A DNA stretch of 64,000 nucleotides. It comes from Sedimentitalea nanhaiensis DSM 24252. GTDB lineage: Bacteria; Pseudomonadota; Alphaproteobacteria; Rhodobacterales; Rhodobacteraceae. The position numbers were made by a program, and so were the translations under genes. The stretch spans positions 4,304,336 through 4,368,335 of the forward strand of contig NZ_KI421509.1 in the NCBI RefSeq assembly GCF_000473225.1. The letters run 5' to 3'. Below, piece by piece: positions 26,108-34,229 of the stretch (within the stretch, counting starts at the first letter, position 1; every line of letters begins with the position of its first letter). The notes under the pieces are model-generated. The model worked only from the letters and a program-made list of their open reading frames with translations. It searched no databases and had not been told where the DNA came from.

Positions 26108-27175
26108 TCAGGCGGTGTTCACGTCGCTCCAGTCGGACAACAGCACCTGGGCGCTGGCCTCGTCGGTGACCAGATGGCTGGCGTGCCCGCCCATCAGAAG
26201 GGCGCGGGTGGCGTCGTGTTTGGCGCGGCCCGACGACACCAGCATGCGCACCGGCACCGCCTGAAGGGTTTCCGGCGAGATGCCCAACATGCGGTCGCGC
26301 AATGGGCCGTCCAGCCCGTTGCCGTCACGGTCGATGAAATGGCCGCACAGCACCCCCACCGCGCCCCGGCCGCGGGCGTCGTCCAGTTCGGCCAGGGTGC
26401 AGACCCCCGCCGCCACCAGCGTGGTGTCCGGGCTGACGTCGCCGACCGCGAACACCGCCTTGGTCAGCTGCGCGAACTCGGCGATCTGGCGGGCGATGAT
26501 CGGTTCGCGGCGCAGCTGGTCGGCCAGCTCGGGGGTCGAGACCACCGCCGGGGCGTGCAGGGTGCGGCATTCGGCCGATGTTTTGCGGGCGATCTCGATC
26601 GAGCAGGTTTCGGCGGCGAAATGATGTTGCGAATACATCGAACCCAGCATCTGATAGACGGTCAGGCCGGGCACGGCGCTGATGGGAAAGGCGGTGGCCA
26701 GATGTTGCACCGTATGGCCCCAGGCCACGCCCAGCCGATCGCCCGGTTGCAGAATGTCGCACAGCGCCGAGGCCGCCAGTCCGGCGACCCGCAGCTGCAT
26801 GGTGTCGGGGCTGAGCGGGGTTGTGTCGTCATGGGCGACATAGGCGTCGGTCAGCCCGTAGCGCTGCGCCAGACGCCGGGCCAGGGACGAGGCGGCAAAA
26901 CTTTCACCGCGAATGCGGATCTCGACAACGCCCAGATCGCGGGCCTGGCGCAGGTAGTTGACGATGGTCGCCCGCGACACCCCCATGCGGCGCGCGATTT
27001 CCCCCTGGGTCAGCCCTTCGCGGTAGTACAGCATCGCCGCATGGGCCAGCGTCGACGCCGGGGTCTGGGCGTCGTGGCGCGGCCGGGGATCGGGGCGGGG
27101 ATCGGATCGGGGGGCGGGCCGGGGATCAGGAATGGCGGCTCTCCTATCGCAGGGCGGCTTCGATATTGCCGCCAT
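26108..27175 (-). CDS. SorC/DeoR-type sugar-binding transcriptional regulator
   Basis: The C-terminal ~270 residues form the SorC sugar-phosphate-binding domain (LQPGDRLGVAWGHTVQHLATAF; AAGVCTLAELDDARGRGAVGVLCGHFIDRDG). The helix-turn-helix is at about residues 45-75 counted from the ATG at 27175 (YYREGLTQGEIARRMGVSRATIVNYL). The start is uncertain. The ATG at 27175 has no ribosome binding site and overlaps the upstream aldolase gene by 32 nt. AGGAGA directly after that gene's stop is placed for an ATT at 27133. The next ATG, 27034, would cut the first helix of the HTH. The N-terminus has a PDPRP-type tandem repeat. It probably senses a phosphorylated intermediate of the methylthioribose/deoxyribose pathway and controls the divergent operons. 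Confidence 0.88.
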   Translation of the reverse strand: MAAISKPPCDRRAAIPDPRPAPRSDPRPDPRPRHDAQTPASTLAHAAMLYYREGLTQGEIARRMGVSRATIVNYLRQARDLGVVEIRIRGESFAASSLARRLAQRYGLTDAYVAHDDTTPLSPDTMQLRVAGLAASALCDILQPGDRLGVAWGHTVQHLATAFPISAVPGLTVYQMLGSMYSQHHFAAETCSIEIARKTSAECRTLHAPAVVSTPELADQLRREPIIARQIAEFAQLTKAVFAVGDVSPDTTLVAAGVCTLAELDDARGRGAVGVLCGHFIDRDGNGLDGPLRDRMLGISPETLQAVPVRMLVSSGRAKHDATRALLMGGHASHLVTDEASAQVLLSDWSDVNTA

Positions 27176-29186
27176 CGACGGTCATCACATGCGCCGTGGT
27201 GCGCTCGGCCAGGGCCAGTGCGACAAAGGCATGTGCGACATGATCGGCCTGGACCTCGCGGCGCAGCAGGTTTCCGGCCATGTAGCCAGCGGCGTCGGTG
27301 CCGCGTGCGGTGGCCCGCCGGTCGATGAAATCGTCGGTCAGCAGGCCGCTGCGGATCCGGTCGGCGTTGACGCCGTTGACCCGGATACCGAATTCGCCCA
27401 GTTCCAGCGCCAATTGGCGCATCAGAAACATCGTGGTCGCCTTTGGCAGGCCATAGGCACCAAAGTTGCGCCCCGGATTGACCGCCTGTTTGGAGATGTT
27501 GAACAGGATCTGCCCGCCCCGGTTCTGGGTGCGCAACAGCGCGGCGGCGGCGGTTGCAAAGCGGTGATGGGCAAAGAAATTCAGCTCGAACGCGGCGCGC
27601 AGGTCAGCTTCGGGCAGATCCAGCAGGGCACCGGTCAGGGCCGCCCCGGCGTTTGAGACCAGAATGTCGAGCCCGCCGAACGTTTCAATGGCGCATTGCA
27701 TGGCGGCCCTGGCGGATCCGGTTTCGGTCACGTCCAGCGCGATGGCGCGATGGCCGGTGCCCAGTGTCTCCAGTGCGCTTTCTAGGGCCGCCGTGTCGCG
27801 GTCCACCAGCAGGATCTGCGCCCCCCGCGCGGCAAAGGCGCGGGCCGTGGCCAGTCCGATGGCACCGGCGCCGCCGGTGATCATCACCACCCGCGAAGTC
27901 AGCGCGGGCGGGGTGCCCTTGCCCAGTTTGGCCTGTTCCAGCGACCAGTATTCCATGTCGAACAGGTCGTTCTCGGCGATGGGGCGAAAGCCGCCCGCGT
28001 CCTCGGCCACGGCGCGCACGCGCAGGTTCTGTTCGCCGATATCGGCGGCGATGGCGGCGGATTTGGCGTTGGGGCCGATGCCGACGATGCCAATGCCGTG
28101 AATCCACGCCAGATTGGGCAGCGGCGGCAGCATGGTCCTGGTGCCGCCGACACGGGCGTTCTGGCGGGTGAAATAGGCGGTATAGCGGGTGGTGAAATCG
28201 TCGATGGCGGCGGCGATCCCGTCGTGGCCAAGGGCCAGATGATCGGCGGTGATCACCACCGGAATGCCCTTGGTGCGGATCACATGATCGGGCGAGGCGA
28301 CGCCGCGGGTGGACAGGTCGGCCACATCGGGGCGGTCGAGAAATTCCATCACCGCAGGCCCGTTGCGCAGGTCCAGCACCGGCATTGGCGCGTCCGGCCC
28401 GGCGCGGTCGGCCAGGATGCCGCGCAGCAGGGGCAGGGGGTCGGTGTGCGCCAGCGGGTCGCGTTGCCCGAGGCGGGTTTCGCGGTCCATCCCCAGATGG
28501 GCGGCCAGTTCGTTGGTATGCGACACGATACGCTCATAGCTTTGGCGCGCGGTGTCGCCAAAGGCGAAATGGCCATGGTTCAGCAGCAGCAGGCCTTCGA
28601 CATCGGGATTGGCCTCGAACGCCTGGGCGGCGGCCTTGGAGAGCTGAAAGCCGGGCATGATATAGGGCACGATGGCCAGCCGGTTGCCAAAGATCTGCCG
28701 CGCGACGGCTTCGGCATCGGGCAGGTTGGCGAGCACGAGAAAGGCTGTGGCGTGGGTGTGGTCGACGAATTTATGCGGCAGATAGGCATGCAGCAGCGTT
28801 TCCACCGAGGGGTTCGGGGCGCTGCTGTCCAGCAGATTCTGGCGCTGGACATTGATCATCTGTTCGTCCGACAGCGCATCGAGCTGGCGCAGGTCGTGCA
28901 GCGGGGCAAGGCGCACGCCGGGCAGGCCGGGGGCGAGAATGGTGTCCAGATCCCAGCCCGATCCCTTGACGTGCAGCACCTGTTGCGGGGTGCCGAACAG
29001 GTCGGGGCGCGTCACCTTGACCGAGGTGTTGCCGCCGCCGTGCATGACCAGATCGGGGTTCTGGCCGATGAGGCGGCTGGTATAGACCCGCAAGGCAAGG
29101 TCGCGGTCGGCGGGGTCGTCCCCGGCCCTGGCCGCATAGGCCTCGGCTTCGGTGTCGGACCAGCGGTTTGCGATCATGCCCATCAC
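27144..29186 (-). CDS. Class II aldolase / short-chain dehydrogenase fusion
   Basis: The 680-residue protein starts with GTG at 29186 (overlapping mtnA by 4 nt) or ATG at 29183. Residues ~1-400 are a class II aldolase/adducin domain: MHGGGNTSVKV at 48-58 for phosphate binding, and the zinc ligands His143/His145 (DHTHATAF) and a third His in NHGHF (204-206). Residues ~430-680 are an SDR domain with TGGAGAIG at 437-444, Ser565, Tyr578 and Lys582. The architecture is that of rhamnulose-1-phosphate aldolase/lactaldehyde dehydrogenase fusions. No rhamnose isomerase or kinase is present. Next to mtnA and mtnK the likely substrate is 5-methylthioribulose or 5-deoxyribulose 1-phosphate, giving DHAP plus an aldehyde that the SDR half would oxidise or reduce. 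That assignment is inference. Confidence 0.85.
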   Translation of the reverse strand: MMGMIANRWSDTEAEAYAARAGDDPADRDLALRVYTSRLIGQNPDLVMHGGGNTSVKVTRPDLFGTPQQVLHVKGSGWDLDTILAPGLPGVRLAPLHDLRQLDALSDEQMINVQRQNLLDSSAPNPSVETLLHAYLPHKFVDHTHATAFLVLANLPDAEAVARQIFGNRLAIVPYIMPGFQLSKAAAQAFEANPDVEGLLLLNHGHFAFGDTARQSYERIVSHTNELAAHLGMDRETRLGQRDPLAHTDPLPLLRGILADRAGPDAPMPVLDLRNGPAVMEFLDRPDVADLSTRGVASPDHVIRTKGIPVVITADHLALGHDGIAAAIDDFTTRYTAYFTRQNARVGGTRTMLPPLPNLAWIHGIGIVGIGPNAKSAAIAADIGEQNLRVRAVAEDAGGFRPIAENDLFDMEYWSLEQAKLGKGTPPALTSRVVMITGGAGAIGLATARAFAARGAQILLVDRDTAALESALETLGTGHRAIALDVTETGSARAAMQCAIETFGGLDILVSNAGAALTGALLDLPEADLRAAFELNFFAHHRFATAAAALLRTQNRGGQILFNISKQAVNPGRNFGAYGLPKATTMFLMRQLALELGEFGIRVNGVNADRIRSGLLTDDFIDRRATARGTDAAGYMAGNLLRREVQADHVAHAFVALALAERTTAHVMTVDGGNIEAALR

Positions 29187-30286
29187 GCCACCCTGGACGC
29201 GTGTTCGGGGAACATTGCGGCCAGACCGTCGGCGCTGGCGGGGCTGACACCGCGTTCGGTGATCAGCCCGGTGACCAGCCGGGCGGGGGTGACGTCAAAC
29301 GCCGGGTTGCCCACATCCGAACCTTGCGGCGTGACCTGGACCTCGGCGATCGTGCCATCGGAGCCGACGCCCTGCACATGGCTGACCTCGCGGGGGTTGC
29401 GTTCTTCGATCGGGATTTGGGCAACGCCGTCGCGCAGGGTCCAGTCGATGGTGGGCGACGGCAGCGCGACATAAAAGGGCACGTTGTTGTCATGTGCGGC
29501 CAGGGCCTTGAGATAGGTGCCGATCTTGTTGCACACGTCGCCCTGTGCGGTGGTGCGGTCGGTGCCGGTGATGACCATGTCCACCAGCCCGTGTTGCATC
29601 AGGTGGCCACCGGCGTTGTCGGTGACATAGGCATGGCTGACGCCGTGGCTGTTCAGTTCCCACGCAGTCAGCGCGCCCTGATTGCGGGGTCGGGTTTCGT
29701 CGACCCAGACATGGATGTCGATCCCGGCCTCGGCGGCCTGAAACATCGGGCTGGTGGCGGTGCCCCAGTCCACGGTGGCCAGCCATCCGGCGTTGCAATG
29801 GGTCAGCAGGCGCACCGGTTCGCCCGCCGGTTTGCGCGCCGCGATGTCGCGGATGATCGCCAGCCCGTTCTGGCCGATGCGGCGGTTGATCTCGACGTCC
29901 TCGTCGGCCATGTCATGGGCCAGCTGCATCGCGGCGGCGGCCCGGTCGGCAGGCGCCAGCGGGGCCAGATGGGCGCGGCAGCGGTCAAGCGCCCACCGCA
30001 GGTTGATGGCGGTGGGGCGGGTGGCGTTCAGCGCCTCCCATGCGGCGTCCAGATTGGCATCGGACGGATCGCGGGCCATGTCTCCGGCGACGCCATACGC
30101 TGCCGTGACCCCGATCAGCGGCGCGCCGCGCACCCACATCTCGTAGATGGCGGTGGTGAAATCTGCGCGCGATTTCAGGGGTGCGATGCGGAAATCATGG
30201 GGCAACCAGCGCTGGTCGATGATGCGCACTTCGGCGGCGTCGTGATCGTACCAGATAGAGCGATAGGGGGTGCCGTTGACCTTCAT
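29183..30286 (-). CDS. mtnA: S-methyl-5-thioribose-1-phosphate isomerase
   Basis: The 367-residue protein shows the MtnA signatures: VRGAPLIGVTAAYGVA near residues 51-66, THCNAGWLAT near 163-172 with the catalytic Cys, VDETRPRNQGALTAWEL near 197-213, and GTDRTTAQGDVCNKIGTY near 240-258 with the catalytic Asp. It opens the ribose ring of 5-methylthioribose 1-phosphate to the 1-phospho-ketose, and homologues accept 5-deoxyribose 1-phosphate. It overlaps mtnK and the aldolase gene by 4 nt each, so the three enzymes are translationally linked. Confidence 0.94.
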   Translation of the reverse strand: MKVNGTPYRSIWYDHDAAEVRIIDQRWLPHDFRIAPLKSRADFTTAIYEMWVRGAPLIGVTAAYGVAGDMARDPSDANLDAAWEALNATRPTAINLRWALDRCRAHLAPLAPADRAAAAMQLAHDMADEDVEINRRIGQNGLAIIRDIAARKPAGEPVRLLTHCNAGWLATVDWGTATSPMFQAAEAGIDIHVWVDETRPRNQGALTAWELNSHGVSHAYVTDNAGGHLMQHGLVDMVITGTDRTTAQGDVCNKIGTYLKALAAHDNNVPFYVALPSPTIDWTLRDGVAQIPIEERNPREVSHVQGVGSDGTIAEVQVTPQGSDVGNPAFDVTPARLVTGLITERGVSPASADGLAAMFPEHASRVA

Positions 30287-31548
30287 GGAAAAACTCTTTC
30301 GTTATAGCGTTGGGCGAGGGCGACCAGATCGCCGGGTGTGGCGATGTCGGCCCGGTTCAGGATCAGATCGCGCCCCATCATCAGATTGCGCGCCTCAAGC
30401 CGGGCGCGCAGGGCGGTGTCGGCGATGGTTTCGAACTCGGCGTTATGGGCCAGCGACAGCACCCGGCGGTGCATTTCGATACCGCAGAAACCCATGGCGT
30501 CCTGCCAGATCGCCGCCAGCCGGTCCGCCAGCGCCGGCCCGGAACTGTGGCCCTGATCTTCGAACAGGGCGGGCGGGTACAGGATGCCGGTGCGCTCATG
30601 GTGCCAGAGGTGGCCGAATTCGTCGCCATAGCTGGCGGCGATGTCGCGGATCACCGACAGGATCCAGGTCTGGAACGCGGGCAGGTCGCTGGCGCTGCGG
30701 TGGGCCGGTTGGCTGAGATAGGCCATCAGGAAGTTGGCCAGCATCATGCCCAGATCGAACCCCATCGGCCCGTAGCAGGCAAATTCGGGGTCGATCACCC
30801 GCAGGTCGTCATCGGTACACATGACCGACCCTGTGTGCAGATCGCCGTGCAGCATGGTTTCGCCGTGGCTGGCAAACCGGGTCAGCATGTGCTGGACCTG
30901 GGTTTTCATCGCTACGTCGGCGCGCAGGGTGGCGACAACCGGGCCCAGCTCCGGCGTGTGGTGGTTGCGCGGGGCATCGAAATAGGGGTCGGTGAACACC
31001 AGACTTTCGGTGATGTCACAGAGGGCCACATTGTCCAGAAACAGCGCCGCGTCGGCCTTGCGTTGCGCGGTCGGCATCGCCAGATCCGAGCCGCGAAAGG
31101 CGGTGCGGGCGGCAAACCGGCCCAGCGTGTCGGCCAGCCCGGCGGTTTTCTGGCCGGCGATCAGCCGCCCGCGCAGGATGGTATGGGGCGACAGGAATTC
31201 CATCACGATCAGCGCCTGGGAGTCGTCGAAATAATGCACCTGCGGCACCCGGCCCGGATCGCGGGCGGCCTGACGGATCAGGGCGTGATATTCAAAGAAC
31301 GCACGTTTCAGCGGCAGGGGCCAGCTGTCGCCGACCAGCCGAACGTATGGCAGCGCCTGTTTGACCACCACGCTGCCCGCCGGGCCGGTGACGATGAACA
31401 CCAGGTTCAGATTGCCGTCGCCGACTTCGCGCACGTCCCATGCACCGGGGTCGCCGCCGATGCGCGTGGCGACATCGGCCAGGCCGCCCAGCCGGGCGCC
31501 CAATGTGTCCACGGTCAGGGGGTCATAGCCTGCGGGCAAATCGCTCAT
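30283..31548 (-). CDS. mtnK: S-methyl-5-thioribose kinase
   Basis: This 421-residue protein has the aminoglycoside-phosphotransferase-like fold of MtnK: ATP-binding EVGDGNLNLVFIV near 41-53, catalytic MLHGDLHTGSVM near 231-242, and metal-binding VIDPEFACYGPMGFDLG near 249-265. The C-terminal GIEMHRRVLSLAHNAEF is also typical. It phosphorylates 5-methylthioribose (and in some bacteria 5-deoxyribose) at C1. First gene of the minus-strand operon, it diverges from the ABC importer across a 114-bp regulatory gap. Its presence indicates that the free sugar, not MTA, is the entry compound; no MTA nucleosidase or phosphorylase lies in the window. Confidence 0.93.
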   Translation of the reverse strand: MSDLPAGYDPLTVDTLGARLGGLADVATRIGGDPGAWDVREVGDGNLNLVFIVTGPAGSVVVKQALPYVRLVGDSWPLPLKRAFFEYHALIRQAARDPGRVPQVHYFDDSQALIVMEFLSPHTILRGRLIAGQKTAGLADTLGRFAARTAFRGSDLAMPTAQRKADAALFLDNVALCDITESLVFTDPYFDAPRNHHTPELGPVVATLRADVAMKTQVQHMLTRFASHGETMLHGDLHTGSVMCTDDDLRVIDPEFACYGPMGFDLGMMLANFLMAYLSQPAHRSASDLPAFQTWILSVIRDIAASYGDEFGHLWHHERTGILYPPALFEDQGHSSGPALADRLAAIWQDAMGFCGIEMHRRVLSLAHNAEFETIADTALRARLEARNLMMGRDLILNRADIATPGDLVALAQRYNERVFP

Positions 31549-31604
31549 CGGTGGTCCTCCATCCTCCGTCTGTCGCGGACCGACTCTGACTTGTGGCTGT
31601 CATT

Positions 31605-31621
31605 TGTCAAGGGTGTTGACA
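31605..31621. promoter_or_regulatory. Operator/promoter between mtnK and the ABC importer
   Basis: TGTCAA-N5-TTGACA is a perfect inverted repeat in the 114-bp divergent region. The right arm is also a consensus -35 for the plus operon, with a weak -10 near TAACGA (~31638). ATTTGTC is repeated on both sides (31602-31608, 31621-31627). It is a plausible SorC-regulator site controlling both operons. Confidence 0.5.
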
Positions 31622-31662
31622 TTTGTCGCGTTGGCCATAACGATCCGCTGCGGGAGGATGAG

Positions 31663-33174
31663 ATGAACGGCGCAGCCTGCACCATGGTCGGAATCGAAAA
31701 GGCGTTCGGGCCAAACCGGGTGCTGCGGGGCATCGACATGGTTCTGTGGCCCGGTCAGGTGACAGTGTTGATGGGGGCCAACGGGGCGGGAAAATCGACG
31801 CTGGTCAAGCTGTTGTGCGGGGTGCATCAGCCCGATGGCGGGCGGATCGAGCTGTTCGGCCGGCCCTATGCGCCGCTCACCCCGGCCGAGGCGATCAACG
31901 CGGGCGTGGTGACGGTGCATCAGTCGATCAACGACGGGGTCATTCCCGATCTGGATGTGGCGTCCAATCTGATGCTGGACCGGTTGACCGATGCGCGGTC
32001 GGGGTTCTTTGTGCGCGGTCGCGCCCTGCGGGCCGAGGCGGCCAGGATCGCCGGCGCGATGGGGCTGGATCTGGATGTGCGCGCCACGGTGGGCGATCTG
32101 GGTGTGGCCGAGCGGCAGTTGATCGCCATTGCCCGCGCGATGGCGCGCGATCCCAAAGTGCTGATCCTGGACGAGCCGACCTCGTCCCTGTCGGCGACCG
32201 AGGCCGAGCGGTTGTTTGCGCTGCTGGACCGGTTGCGCGACCAGGGGGTGGCGATCCTGTATATTTCTCATCGCATGTCCGATATCCGCCGGATTGCCGA
32301 CCGGATCATTTCGATGCGCGACGGGCAGATTTCCGGCACCTTCGAGGACGCGCCGCTGGATTACGAAGGCGCGGTGACGGCGATGCTGGGCCATGGGCTG
32401 ACCCAGGTCGATATCACCATTCCGGTGCCCGGTCCCGAGGTGTTGCGGCTGGACGGGCTGTGCCTGTCATCGGGGGGGCAACCGATCGATCTGAGCCTGC
32501 GGCGCGGTGAGGTGGTGGCCGTGACCGGGTTGCTGGGCAGCGGCAAGACGGCGCTGGCCTCGATCCTGTTCGGGCTGATGCAGGCGACGGCGGGTACGGT
32601 CACGTTGAACGGGGCGCGGTTTGCGCCGCAATCTCCGGGCGATGCGATCCGGGCCGGTGTGTTCCTGTGTTCCAAGGACCGCGCCAGCAACGGGGTGATT
32701 CCGGATTTCGACATCACCGGCAACCTGACCTTGCCGTTCACGCGGCGGCATGCGCGGCTGTCGTTTCTGTCGGGCACCAGCGAGCGGGCGGCCGCGCGGG
32801 CGATGATCGAGCACCTGGGCATTATCTGTCAGGGGCCGGGCGATGGCATCGACACCCTGTCGGGGGGCAATCAGCAAAAGGTGATGGTGGGGCGCTGGCT
32901 GGCCCAGACCAGCCAGGTGCTGTTGCTGGACGAACCGTTTCAGGGTGTGGATATCCGGGCGCGGCGCGACATCGGCAACCGTATCCGCGAGGGGGCGGCA
33001 GAGCGGGCCACCATCGTTTTTGCCGCCGAACTGGACGAGGCGCTGGAAATCGCCGACCGCATCGTGGTGCTGAACGAAGAGGCGCTGGTGGGCGAACACC
33101 GAAATGAAAATGTCGATCTCAACCGGATGCTGGCGCAGGTCTCCGGTCAGGAAATCGCAACGGGGCAGATCTGA
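31663..33174 (+). CDS. Sugar ABC transporter ATPase (RbsA-like, two ATPase domains)
   Basis: The 503-residue protein starts at the ATG at 31663 after GGGAGGA; the frame is open from 30310, but that part is antisense to mtnK. Two nucleotide-binding domains are fused, as in RbsA/XylG. The first has Walker A GANGAGKST near 36-44, signature GVAERQLIAIARAMA and Walker B LILDEPTSSLS. The second has Walker A GLLGSGKTA near 284-292, signature LSGGNQQKVMVGRWLA and LLLDEPFQGVD. It powers import by the following permease and receptor. Confidence 0.93.
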   Translation: MNGAACTMVGIEKAFGPNRVLRGIDMVLWPGQVTVLMGANGAGKSTLVKLLCGVHQPDGGRIELFGRPYAPLTPAEAINAGVVTVHQSINDGVIPDLDVASNLMLDRLTDARSGFFVRGRALRAEAARIAGAMGLDLDVRATVGDLGVAERQLIAIARAMARDPKVLILDEPTSSLSATEAERLFALLDRLRDQGVAILYISHRMSDIRRIADRIISMRDGQISGTFEDAPLDYEGAVTAMLGHGLTQVDITIPVPGPEVLRLDGLCLSSGGQPIDLSLRRGEVVAVTGLLGSGKTALASILFGLMQATAGTVTLNGARFAPQSPGDAIRAGVFLCSKDRASNGVIPDFDITGNLTLPFTRRHARLSFLSGTSERAAARAMIEHLGIICQGPGDGIDTLSGGNQQKVMVGRWLAQTSQVLLLDEPFQGVDIRARRDIGNRIREGAAERATIVFAAELDEALEIADRIVVLNEEALVGEHRNENVDLNRMLAQVSGQEIATGQI

Positions 33175-33178
33175 AATC

Positions 33179-34192
33179 ATGCAGAACCAGAAGCTATTGA
33201 ATTTCGCCATCCGCTATGGGTTTCTGATCCTGCTTGTGGGTCTGGTGACCTATTTCAGCGTGGCGGCCAGCGGCTTTGCCGGGCCGCGCTCGGCCGTGTT
33301 CATCTTTCAGTCGGTGGCGATCACCGGAATTCTGGCGCTGGGGGTGACCTGTACGCTGGTGGTGGGCGGGTTCGATCTGTCGATCGGGTCGGTCGCGACC
33401 TCGGCGCTAATGCTGTCGGCCTATATGATGGTGGTGCTGGAGCAATCGGCGCTGGTTGCGGTGGGCGCCTGTCTGCTGATGGGGGCGCTGGTGGGGCTGA
33501 TCAACGGGCTGTTGATCGTGCGTATGAAGGTGCCCGATCTGCTGGCGACGCTGGGAATGATGTTCCTGCTGATCGGGTTGCAGCGCATTCCGACCGAGGG
33601 GCGGTCGATTTCCACCGGCATGACCCTGCCGGACGGGTCCACTGCCGAGGGGGTGTTTTCGCCCGCCTTCCTGTGGCTGGGGCGGCATCGGTTCGATCTG
33701 GTGCTGGAGAATCTGATTCCGGTGCCGGTGGTGCTGTTTCTGATCGTCGGGGTGCTGGTCTGGGTGTTTCTGGAACTGACCCGCCATGGGCGGCTGATGT
33801 ATGCCATCGGCTCTAACGAGCGCGCCGCCGGTTTGGCCGGCACCAACGTCAACCGTTACAAGATCCTTGCCTATATGATCTCGGGGGTGCTGGCGTCGGT
33901 CGGGGGTATTCTGCTGGCGGCGCGGCTGGGGCGGGGCGATATTGCCAGCGGCAACAACCTGTTGCTGGATGCGGTCGCTGCCGGGCTGATCGGGTTTGCG
34001 GTGCTGGGTGCGGCCAAGCCGAATGCGTTTGGCACCGCCATCGGGGCGCTGTTTGTCGGCATCCTGCTGCAGGGGCTGACGATGATGAACGCACCTTATT
34101 ATACGCAGGATTTTGTCAAAGGGGCGGTGCTGGTCGTTGCCCTTGTGTTCACCTTTGCGCTGTCGTCAAAGCGGCGCGGCGGCGGGCACTGA
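33179..34192 (+). CDS. Sugar ABC transporter permease (RbsC-like)
   Basis: The 337-residue protein starts at the ATG at 33179, 4 bp after the ATPase gene. It has 8-10 membrane segments and the RbsC/BPD_transp_2 motifs: GVTCTLVVGGFDLSIGSVAT near 57-76, NGLLIVRMKVPDLLATLG near 108-126, and GSNERAAGLAGTNVNRYKILAYMISG near 215-240. It would form a homodimeric channel for a pentose-like sugar. Start upstream of this ATG is excluded by overlap with the ATPase reading frame. Confidence 0.92.
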   Translation: MQNQKLLNFAIRYGFLILLVGLVTYFSVAASGFAGPRSAVFIFQSVAITGILALGVTCTLVVGGFDLSIGSVATSALMLSAYMMVVLEQSALVAVGACLLMGALVGLINGLLIVRMKVPDLLATLGMMFLLIGLQRIPTEGRSISTGMTLPDGSTAEGVFSPAFLWLGRHRFDLVLENLIPVPVVLFLIVGVLVWVFLELTRHGRLMYAIGSNERAAGLAGTNVNRYKILAYMISGVLASVGGILLAARLGRGDIASGNNLLLDAVAAGLIGFAVLGAAKPNAFGTAIGALFVGILLQGLTMMNAPYYTQDFVKGAVLVVALVFTFALSSKRRGGGH

Positions 34193-34229
34193 TCGCGGGC
34201 AACCGCATAATCGTCCATGGGAGGACAAA

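Noticed and set aside
27144-29186. L-rhamnose catabolism
   Set aside because: The fusion resembles RhaD-type enzymes, but no rhamnose isomerase, rhamnulokinase or mutarotase is encoded nearby.
30310-31662. N-terminal 451-codon extension of the RbsA-like ATPase
   Set aside because: It is antisense to mtnK and lacks protein-like composition; the ATG at 31663 has a strong ribosome binding site and begins the known domain.
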